This document shows positions 42,696 to 51,582 of a DNA stretch of 64,000 nt, piece after piece (the first letter of the stretch is position 1; each line of letters begins with the position of its first letter). The DNA comes from Tetrapyrgos nigripes (Eukaryota; Basidiomycota; Agaricomycetes; Agaricales; Campanellaceae). Location: the NCBI GenBank assembly GCA_013368315.1, contig JAACJM010000144.1, forward strand, positions 124,001 to 188,000. The letters are read 5' to 3'. Made by a program: the position numbers and the translations under genes. A model generated the notes under the pieces. The model ran no database searches. It saw only the letters and a list, made by a program, of their open reading frames with translations, and had not been told where the DNA came from.

Positions 42696-43185
42696 GTCGA
42701 TGTCGGTGACTGGGGAATTAATGGGACTGAGCAGGGCTGATGCAAGAGGGGATAAAATGGGTATGAGGGTAGGACTGGGGCAGGCTGTTGGTATGGCTGA
42801 GGATGGAATGGGGGATGCAGGGGCAGAGGACTGGAGGGCTCAGGGTTGGCAATGAAGATTGGACGGAAAGTGCGGCGAGTGGGGATAACGAGATGGCTAT
42901 CTCCTGATTCGTCTACAAAGAGTGCAAGACTGGGAAGCGGGTTGTTATAGGCGTGTAGGCAAGGCTGTGTTTCACAGTCCCAGTATTCTTCAAGGCGGTG
43001 GTGGTGGCAGTCAGTGCGATTGTAGATGTCAAAGCCGTGCAGGTAGCTTGAACAATCAGGATCTGGTTCAGGGGAGAGCTGGGGTGATGTGGCTGGAGAC
43101 AAGGGTGCAGATGCAGATGCAGAGGATTCAGAAACAGAGGACGGTGCAGCGTATCTCCCAGACGTGGTGAGAACAGTACCTGCAA
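42696..43185 (-). other. Open frame without ATG in the Gypsy leader (pre-gag)
   Basis: From a TAG near 43187 a frame is open to 42614, overlapping the gag start in another frame. It looks protein-like, with Ser/Ala/Pro-rich sequence, then FDIYNRTDCHHHRLEEYWDC and FVDESGDSHLVIPTRRTFR. No ATG begins it. It could be a lost N-terminal extension of gag, a spliced exon or a separate short ORF. Confidence 0.35.
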
Positions 43186-43221
43186 GGACGACCTATACAG
43201 AGGCCGCTGGTGCAGTGAGGG

Positions 43222-43231
43222 ATCTTGACCT
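43222..43231 (-). other. Gypsy primer binding site, complementary to the predicted 5' end of its own RNA
   Basis: Two bases inside the 5' LTR the element-sense sequence is AGGTCAAGAT. It is perfectly complementary to ATCTTGACCT (rc of 43389-43398) in the LTR, about 25 bp after the TATA box. This is the Tf1 self-priming layout. Confidence 0.6.
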
Positions 43232-43233
43232 AA

Positions 43234-43632
43234 TGTCACAAAGAGGCAAGTGCTTAGATAGCGATAACGAGGAGCTACAGGCTCGACCTGGCTAACAGAC
43301 AGCAGTGAGTACTGAAACTACAGTGCCTATCAGTAAAGGTGAAAGAACTAGTAAAAAGGGGAATACACACCTGGTCCCAACGACGAAGAGGTCAAGATGG
43401 GGAACCAGGTGTCAGGACAGGGTTTATATATGTAAAGGTAAAGCTGTAAAGTAAAGCTGTCACGGAAGCTGTAAAGAGAGCTGTAAAAGAAGCTGTATCA
43501 GAGAAATGAAAGGTCCGGTGTGTAGCATGTGGAACATGAGTCATATGGTGTAAAGGTCTGAGGAATGGTATGGAGATCCGAGGATGCGGAGATAAGAGGA
43601 AATAAATAGTACCAAATATAGACTTCATGACA
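43234..43632 (-). repeat. Gypsy 5' LTR
   Basis: This 399-bp copy is flanked outside by GGACT (43633-43637). Confidence 0.93.
43423..43430 (-). promoter_or_regulatory. TATA box of the Gypsy 5' LTR
   Basis: Element-sense TATATAAA lies about 25 bp upstream of ATCTTGACCT, the predicted RNA start (43398). Confidence 0.65.
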
Positions 43633-44205
43633 GGACTGGCGATTAGACTAATATTTCTGTTTTCTTATGTACCTTTTAGCAGACATTAAAAAGAAATGTA
43701 GAACTGTAAAGTAGTAGCTGCAAGTAGTATAAAAGGACTAGGTATTTCTCGTAGTTACTCAAGCCACGTACTGTAGAGTATCAGTCATCTCACTAGCGCT
43801 AGCTGTAGAGACTGCGAAACACAGACTATGCTTCTACCAAATTTACCTCACTCACATCGAGTATAAACATAGTGTGTGGATCAATAGTGTTGAATCAAAT
43901 TTGTTGGTTTTTGTGTGTTACCTTTTTGTGTGTGTCCTCAGACTTGTGAAACTGGTTATAAGGCATTTGGGCCTACAAATTGTGAATTGAAACTGTTGGT
44001 TATATCTTTGTGGACTTGTTATAGTCTTTGTGTGTGTTTGACTTGTGTGCATTCGTGCAAAACCCTACCAAAACCCCAAGTAAACTGTTGAGTATTCTGA
44101 CTACTTGGAATGCTCGCACTTTACAAATTTGTATAAAAGTCTTTAAGTTAGTGTTTGTTCTACACTTACGCAAAAGACACCTATTACTGAGTCAGCTGTA
44201 TTCGA
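43633..44205 (+). repeat. Unclassified dispersed repeat, right part (continuation of 36322-37353)
   Basis: After removing the Gypsy element, this joins 36322-37353 and continues to match the reverse complement of 59750-60345. Landmarks are TGTACCTTTTAGC, GTAGTATAAAA, TACTGTAGAGTATCAG and ACCACCTATTACTG-like. Confidence 0.75.
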
Positions 44206-44994
44206 TGGATAAGGAGATAAGTTCCCAGGGTTCTCTTGAGAATAAGACTTGTCCTATAAATAGGACTCACTGATCAGTGGTTGACTCTAGAAGTGTTAGT
44301 GGTGTTGTCAGGGAGTACATGATGCAGTGGGAGGTGTTGGGCAAAAAGGTTTTCTTGATTTTTTTGGTAGGGGGAGAGGGAGTAGACCTTGAGGGACGAC
44401 AACTGGGAATATGCTTCTTGGGTGAAGAAAGAGGGTCTAGGTGTAACAAATCTGATTTGCTGGAGTTGCTCTCAATTGGTGAAGTAATTCTGGCAGTCTT
44501 GAATGGAGCAACAGGTACCTGGGAGGTCAAAAATCATAAACTGAATTGCACAGGAGCCTATCCAATACATACACTGCTTTTGTGACACAGCTTCTTGTGA
44601 GGAGTTAGATTAGGAAGCTTATATCTCAGAGCAGATATATCCTCATCACTATCTTCTGGTAGTCGCTTCTACAAATGAACGGACTTTGGAGAGGTATATT
44701 GACAATCAAGTAATGGGCTTACCTGCTGAACAGCATTGGGGTTGGCAGTATGAAAAGGATTCTGATGATGATGTATGTTCTCTTCACTTGATAGAAAACC
44801 ATTCAAATCAGAATCATTGTACTTGTCAGAGGTGTCATTTTCATTGCCAGTAGCTGCTGAAAACATGGAGGTGGACGTGGGTGTAGAAACAAGGAAGAGG
44901 AAGTGACACTATTGGCCTAACTGACCCAATGGCCTGTGATTATTGCACCTGAAAGGGGTAAAACCTAAGGAATAATCAGAAAAAATGGAAAAAA
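44206..44994. other. Region without a recognised gene
   Basis: A plus-strand frame (44277-44585) and minus-strand frames (44267-44530 and 44669-44866, Ser/Asn-rich) are present. They overlap and lack recognisable domains, so I do not call them genes. Confidence 0.4.
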
Positions 44995-46105
44995 ATGAGA
45001 CTTACTGCCAAGCCTCGTGTACCACTAAGCTCTATGGAGAATGTTATGCCTGGGCCTGGTTGCAGACCTTAGAATGTGGGATCTGTAGAGTGAAAGAATA
45101 AAGGAGATAGATAGGCTAGATTGCATTGAGATACATCATAGAGCTCCCACACATAGCTGTAGCTCACTATGAACAAGACTGTGGCCTAGTTTCATTCTGG
45201 TGTACCACCAAGCTCAAAAAAAAGCGATAAATATCTAATAAAGCATCATATGCAAATGATAATAATCAGAGTTTGACTGTCTGTTGAGGAATGAAAAAAG
45301 AACGAGACGTACAAAGGTGCAATACAGGCTGTAAAAGTGGTTCCCATGATCAGCGCAGGAAAGGTATTTTGGCTGATCCCACCTAAACAGTGGTTGAGTC
45401 AGAGCATATGTGAGTGGTTGGAGGCACCAAAAACTGAGTGTTGGATCTATAAGGTGAAAGAGCAAAGGACATAGATAGGTGTGGTTGCGTTGAGATAGAG
45501 CTCCCCTGCACAGGTATAGCTCACTATATACAAGACTGTGACCTATCTTTGTTCTGGTGTACCACTAAGCTCAAAAGAAGTGATATATATCAAATAGAGC
45601 ATCATATGCATATGATAATAGTGAAAATTTGACCATCTGTTGAGGAATGAAAAAAGAACAAGACGTACAAAGGTGCAATATGCACTGTAAAGGTTGTTCC
45701 CATGCAGGAGTGATCACACCCAGTGGTTGAATCAGAATATATGAGAGCCACTGGGTTGAATCAGCATGGTTACAGACCTCAGAAATCAGGTGTCAGATCT
45801 ATAAGGTGAAAGAGTAAGGGAGATAGATAGGTGTGGTTGTGTTGAGATAGAGCTCCCACACACAGGTGTAGCTTACTATATACAAGACCGTGGCCTACCT
45901 TTGTTCTGGTGTAGTACTAAGCTCTAAAAAGGTGATAAATATTGAATAAAGCATCATATGCAAATGATAATAATCAGAGTTTGACTGTCTGTTGAGGAAT
46001 GAAAAAGGAACAAGAAGTACAAAGGTGCAATGCAGGCTGTAAAAGTGGTTCCCATGATCAGTGCAGGAGAGGTATTTTGGCTATTTTTGGCTGATATCAT
46101 GCACT
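44995..46105 (+). repeat. Tandem repeat, three units of about 360 bp
   Basis: The phrase GATCT(G/A)TA(G/A)(A/G)GTGAAAGA starts units near 45079, 45442 and 45799. Each unit continues through GAGATAGATAGG, GAGCTCCC, CTCACTATA..CAAGAC, CTAAGCTC, GCATCATATGCA and GTTGAGGAATGAAAAA, and the first and third reach GGTATTTTGGCTGAT. The middle unit has a deletion near its end. A partial unit precedes the first. Confidence 0.85.
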
Positions 46106-47435
46106 AGATATCAAGTCTATTATAGCATCTCTTCAGGGAATTATTTTTTGCACAATCTCTACATATTAGGCTTAAGTATAGACCTAAAAGCTAATGAGTT
46201 TACTGACAGTAACACCCTTTCCAGAAGCCATAAATGTCTGGAGATTGTGGAATGAGACACATCTGACAAGAATGTCATCATAGCTGAGACCATGTCAGCA
46301 GAACATGTCAGCAAATTAGATGAAATCAAATGAATATGGGTCTTGATCTTCAATAAATACCAGGTGTTCACTCTAAATTTCTATGGGTGCATAATAAAAG
46401 TGCACTTTGGACAGCATACATTCCAGCTCAGAGAGGGATGTTTCTGCATCCATTATATGCCCAAGTGCTCTACTAAAATATAATGTAGTTGCACAGACAT
46501 GAATACAGACTGTGGATGCAATGTGAGTGGACATCAAACATCAAAAAAAATCAAGTCCTGGGGACCAAATTCCAGTCAGAAATGTATTATAAGTTCAGTG
46601 TGTTCAGACGCGTCCATTAAATTTCACAATTTGCTGGACTGCGGATTGAACCTGCAGTCTGGTCCACAAAATTCTTGAACTTTGAACTGGACTTTCCGTC
46701 CAGTCCAGTCAAGTTCAGTTTGGACCAAAGTCCAGGACTGAACTTTCCTTTCACTAGAAGAGAGACTCACCTGGGGATGAAATCAAAAACCAATTGACAA
46801 TTGACAAAACTGCCCAGAAGATAGGATGTTTTGGCAACAAGGTAACAGCAAGGATGAACGGTGATACAGAACTAATGCATTGCAGACAGTGTTCTACCAA
46901 AGGAAGCCCTTTTAAGCTTTAAGGCTTAAATACCCTTAAATTTAAGACTTAAAATTTTCTGAGTGAGATCTTTGAGGCTTAGTAAATGGGCTTAAGGCCC
47001 AGGGTAATAATGATAGTCAAGCGAGTTGCAAGGTAGATAGATAGAATACACAGCAGGTCCTCTAAAGAATGGCTGGGTGTAGGTGTTGCATAGCCAGCCA
47101 CAGTATACACCTACATCTACTACTTATTCTAAGATCTAGCACATCAGCCAGCATCATGGTAGTCTCAGACCAGTTGGCAGATTTAAGAATTTATGACTTC
47201 CAGTCCAAATATTGAGGCATCATACTATGTTTACGCTTCCTTAAACATATGTATGTAGCAAAGAGATCCACTGTAGGGTAGATATCATGAATTTGGAATG
47301 GGATTAAATAAGGCCAAGGTACAGAGTCAAGAATGATGGTCAAGTGAGTTGCAAGCAAGGCCAGCTGGTAGAGAGACCAAAAATTGTACTATAAGTCACT
47401 AAATATTCGAGTCTGTTGTGAAGCCACCTCACTCT
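46106..47435. other. Non-coding region
   Basis: It contains a CCAGTCCAGTC-rich patch (46555-46745) and an AT-rich TTAAG/CTTAA-rich patch (46905-46995). There are also two short direct repeats of TGGTCAAG.GAGTTGCAAG (near 47013 and 47337). No gene is seen. Confidence 0.4.
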
Positions 47436-47869
47436 ATGTCTACTGCCAAAAATCCCCTCTGGGCTTATTTTCATGAAGGACCACTGCAAAACTCTGTTCA
47501 TCACATAGCCTGGTGTAAAGTGCGTGTTTCCCATCATGAAGACAAGGGTGCAGCCATGCTGGAGGAGGGAATAAGACATGATGACGAGGCAACCAAGTTG
47601 GAGAAAATAAAAGCTGCTTTCGACGCTGGTGAGTAACACTTATGTATAATGCATGTAGCATCAAGTGACCATTTTGCCTTCTGTAGCATGTGCATTAGCT
47701 GGAAGTGTTCAGGGTGAAAAGAAATGTGTCGTCACGCACATCCTGGGCTCAAAGAAAAACAATCCGTGTCCCTACAGTTGAAGCTGTGCTCATGGAGGCT
47801 CTTGCAGATGCTGAGGAAAATGGAAGACTTGATAATGGTGCTATAGAGATAGATTCAGATGAAGAATAG
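47436..47869 (+). CDS. Small BED-finger-like protein, three exons, about 107 aa
   Basis: Exons 47436-47628, 47687-47725 and 47778-47869 total 324 nt and keep one frame from ATG to TAG. All introns are GT-AG (donors GTGAGT and GTGTCG). The N-terminus (KNPLWAYFHEGPLQN, IAWCKVRVSHH) resembles the BED-type zinc finger at the start of fungal hAT transposases. The second zinc-binding Cys is replaced by Arg. The C-terminus is acidic (EIDSDEE). It could be an isolated, possibly domesticated hAT N-terminus or a remnant whose stop arose by truncation. No hAT catalytic region follows it directly. Confidence 0.5.
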
Positions 47870-48329
47870 GTAGGCTAGAATACAGTAATACCTGTTGAAC
47901 TGGTGCATCATTGTATGCAGCCATCAACCATCAAAGATGTTGTCTGGTGTGCAGCATGACTGCAGCACATCAACATCTATCACTAATTGATAGATTGATC
48001 ATATGTAGTTCTAGGTAGTCATGGTAATTGTAGAACATGACCTCTTCCATATCTATATGAATAGATACAGCTCAGTGAGAAGGAAGAGTCAATGCTAAAT
48101 ATATTCATACCTATACAAATAGATACAGCTATAGGTATACATGAGCAATAGAAATACTTGAGAGACATAATTACTAACCTCAGCAAGAAGGAAGAGTCAA
48201 TGCTGAGGTTACTGTGGCTATGATTCATTATTTAACATATGGAGACAAATGAGGAAGCAGTACACAGATGAGATCCAGATTGCCACATGAGAGAACAAAA
48301 AAGGAATGAAATGAAATACAAAATCCTAC

Positions 48330-49760
48330 ACTCCCCTTCAAGCCAGAATAAGTCTGAGTCCCATAGCCAGATGCTTCACCTTGATACTAGGCAAAGCCTT
48401 TGTCAAAGTATCTGCCACCATGTCCTCATAGGACAATATACATACTTCATCTGTCCCTTGTTGATTACAAACTGAATAAAGTGATAGTGAATGTCGATGT
48501 GTTTTGTGTGGCTGTGGTAACAATGATCCTGAGGTTATCCAAGTGGAGATCTGTGGGTCCAGGAATAGCATCAGGAAAGGAGGGTTGAAAGACCTGTTTG
48601 ATGAAGGAGTGCAACCAAAGACCCTCTTTGGCTGCCTCTGTAGCCACTACATACTCTGGTTTGCAAGTTGAGAGAGAAATAAGAGATTGTGAGCACAATG
48701 ACCAAGTCACTGCACCACCATCAACAACAAAAACATACCCAGTGACTGTTCTTCAGTCATTATTCATGTTTCCATCAGTGTCCACAAATCCAACAGCACC
48801 ACTTGTCACCACACCATATGTCAGGGATAAATCTTTCATCACTAACAAGTAACACACAACTCTTTTTACAGCCTTCCAATGAGCCATTCCAGGATTATTC
48901 AAGAACCAAGCAAGAGAGTGAACTGCGAATGCGATGTTGACTCAAGTTCCAACTCACCGACAATGGATCGATAGGGGTATGTTCGAATGTTGAGGAGTCA
49001 CTTATGGATATCCATAGGAACAGAGGATGGTTTGGCATTCTTGAGACCAAATTCCCAAGTGACAGCTTCAATGTAAGCATGTTGAGATAAAGCAATCATA
49101 CCATTTTTCCTGTCCCTGATGACTTGAATACCAAGTATCCAATGGAATTCACCCATATTGGTTATGGTGAAATATTCTCACAGTTTTGACTTGATGTAGT
49201 TGATAAGCTCAATGGAAGATGCTGGTATAGTGAGATCGTCCACAGACACAAAAATAACAATAATGCCACTCTCCAAATGCTTAAAGAAAACAGTGTGGTC
49301 AACCTCACACCTTTCCATGTCCATTAGCTCCTTCAATGTTCTTTCAAACTTCAGGTAAGGTAGCCAACATCCACTGAAATTGATGGTGACATAAGCATGA
49401 CATGTCATACATGATGCAGCACAATTTTTGGATGGGTTGAAATTTTTTTTCAATGCTTCCAAAGGCCTCCAACTGGTCCCCATCAACCGTCTACCTTACA
49501 TTTATGTATCTACAACTTGTGTATGAGCCTTGTCAAACTCCTGGAGGATTGTATCAGGTACTACTCTATGTCCCCTGTATTTTTTTGCTGCCCACGCTGC
49601 CTGTTTTCCAGTCAGACCCTTTCTATATGCATCCATAAATCTATCTGCTCTTCCCACACTTCCCCCAATGTTCCCATGCTTCTTCTCCAGGGTGGTGGAC
49701 AAGACATGTACACCTTGCACAGTATAACACTTCCTCCTCTTGTACAATTCAAGTTGTTTC
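48330..49760 (-). pseudogene. Copia pol remnant (RT and RNase H), minus strand
   Basis: Fragments in several frames read in order from right to left: AYRKGLTGKQAAWAAKKYRG (about 49600), the RT part with FERTLKELMDMERCEVDHTV and FVSVDDLTIPASS (49178-49350), ALSQHAYIEAV (about 49090), the RNase H motif SLISLSTCKPEYV (about 48660), and the Copia C-terminal MVADTLTKALPS (about 48400). There are many frame changes and stops and no LTR was found. It is older than, and different in sequence from, the 27.7-34.8 kb Copia element. Confidence 0.75.
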
Positions 49761-49790
49761 AGACCATCCTCTCTTCTTTTACTTGACTGA

Positions 49791-49930
49791 TAGGGCTCCT
49801 AGCAGATCGGATAATCCACTGGTCATCCAGCAATGGGGCCTTGGATGTGGATGGCAGATGGGGTTGATGTGCTTGCCTCATCCAATGGATCCCATCTGCC
49901 CATCCAATGACCATCATCAGATAATGGTTG
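49791..49930 (+). repeat. Fragment of the CGGAT-rich Mutator-like family
   Basis: TAGGGCTCCTAGCAGATCGGATAATCC resembles, in part, the left terminus at 15797. The rest is CATCCAATG/GATGG-rich. No matching right end was found. Confidence 0.45.
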
Positions 49931-51020
49931 GGGTTTTCCATAGAGCTATATAATAGTAGTACATAATACATGACATATATGATATCCAAAAAAAAAAAAA
50001 AGGTCCCAGAGAAACATCTCATAGAAACATCCTGCCCAAAATGGAGCATGGAGGCCCACAACATTGGGAGCATAACCACCCAGACCCATCAGTTATGCTT
50101 CCTGAAGGAACAAAACGTGCACTGAAACACAGAAATCCTGAAGGGCCTACAACAGTTACTCAACCCCCATCCAAGCGCGCAGCAACATCATGTCAATATG
50201 TCAACAAGGATTCTAATTCAGACAAGAAGACCATACCATACTGCAACATGCTACTAGCACAGATCTACCTCCTGAGCCAGCACCTACTGCTCCTTTGCAG
50301 GCTTCCTCCCCTTCTACACCAACTACCCCTGCTGTCTCAGATCCACCACATCCCAGACCTGCAGAGGTTATCAATGTTGATGAGAATGAAGACAACAATC
50401 TCAAGCACCAGTTATCAATGCCTGGACAACCCACCTCATTATGTGTTGCTGACCATCCCCATTTCCAAACCAAGGAAGCCTTAGCATATACCTTTTTGGT
50501 CATGTTGAAACCAGTGCATGAGCAAGATGGGATGAAGCTGGTTTCTTGCAAAATGGCCTGTGCATTCTGTCAAGCGAAGGGTATGACAAAAGCCTGAAAA
50601 TGGTCAACAGGAAACTTTGTCACACACTTCAAGTACTCACATGCTAAAGTTTGGGCAGCCCAGTCTGCTGAAGACAAGGCAATCCAGCACCCAAACCATA
50701 CATCAAGCTCCAGAGATGGTCTTGAGCAGACAACATTGCATAGCTGGGGAGATCCATAACATTATTTTTGTTTTACTTACATTGCAATAGGTGTTTGACG
50801 TTGAGAAAACAAACCATCTCCTTGGGGAGTAGGTTGTCCTGGGCTGTGGAGCCTTCACCGATGTTGAGAGTCCTGTGTTCTGTTGATGTCACCCATTTGC
50901 AGCCTGGATATGGGAGAAAGTTGATTAAGGGGGACACTGTAAAGATCCATGTGTCAGATGTGTTCAAGGATGCCAAAAAGAAAGTAAGTCATTCGTTCAC
51001 CCTAGGATGTCCTCATATAT

Positions 51021-51582
51021 CAATATGGGTGGGGTACCCCCAGACCCCAGATTCCAATATAGCAGGGGTCTGTCCAGGCCATACAATATAGGCCTTGGTT
51101 AGGGGTTAGGGGTTAAGGTTTAGTTAGGATGGTTAGGGTTAGGGTTTATTAATGTGAGGTGCATAGCACAGTTCAGGTTAGGGTTATAAATAAGACTGCC
51201 TTTATAGGGAGGTTTGGGGGGCACAGCCCCCATTTCTAGTGGTGCAGCTGCCTGTTAGAGGTTAGGGTTAGTGGTTAGAGGTTAAGATTGGTGGTTAGTG
51301 GTTAGGCTTAGCAGTTCAAGGGGTGGTTTAGGGTCACATGATCATGTGATTTATTTTTGACTCAAACTGCAATAAAAATTTATTTTCACAGACAATAGCT
51401 GGGCAGGTGTGTAAACTGTATGCTAATGAACCAACAATTTTGTGTAATGAGCAGGCATAATAAGTGCACTTGCCCAATATGGTATGTAGATTATATAACA
51501 CCCCAGTGACTCTCAGATAAGGGGCCTGGACAGACCCCTGCCATATTGGAATCTGGGGTCTGGGGATACCCCACCCATATTG
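51021..51582. mobile_element. MITE with 62-bp inverted ends and telomere-like core, inside a hAT intron
   Basis: The ends CAATATGGGTGGGGTA... and its inverse match over about 62 bp with few mismatches. Flanks CCTCATATAT and CCTCATTCAT look like a mutated 10-bp duplication. The insertion lies between the donor GTAAGT (50991) and the acceptor TTCACAG of the hAT gene. Confidence 0.75.
51093..51320 (+). repeat. Degenerate TTAGGG/GGTTAG telomere-like repeats
   Basis: Runs such as GGTTAGGGGTTAGGGGTTAAGG and GGTTAGGGTTAGTGGTTAG occur in two blocks (51093-51150 and 51260-51315). They lie within the MITE, about 12.7 kb from the window edge and not at a sequence end. Confidence 0.7.

Larger units (their letters stand above)
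37354..43632 (-). mobile_element. Chromodomain Gypsy (Ty3-type) LTR retrotransposon, full length
   Basis: LTRs at 37354-37751 and 43234-43632 start TGTCATGAAG and end TTTGTGACA in element sense. They are flanked by GGACT on both sides (37349-37353 and 43633-43637). The coding order is gag, protease, reverse transcriptase, RNase H, integrase, chromodomain. The LTRs differ by six substitutions and one indel in 398 bp, so the insertion is young. Confidence 0.95.

Noticed and set aside
44995..46105. CRISPR array
   Set aside because: Units are about 360 bp with diverged copies and no short identical repeats with unique spacers. The genome is eukaryotic.
51093..51320. Chromosome end (true telomere)
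   Set aside because: The repeats are degenerate, enclosed by inverted ends, and transposon coding sequence continues on both sides.
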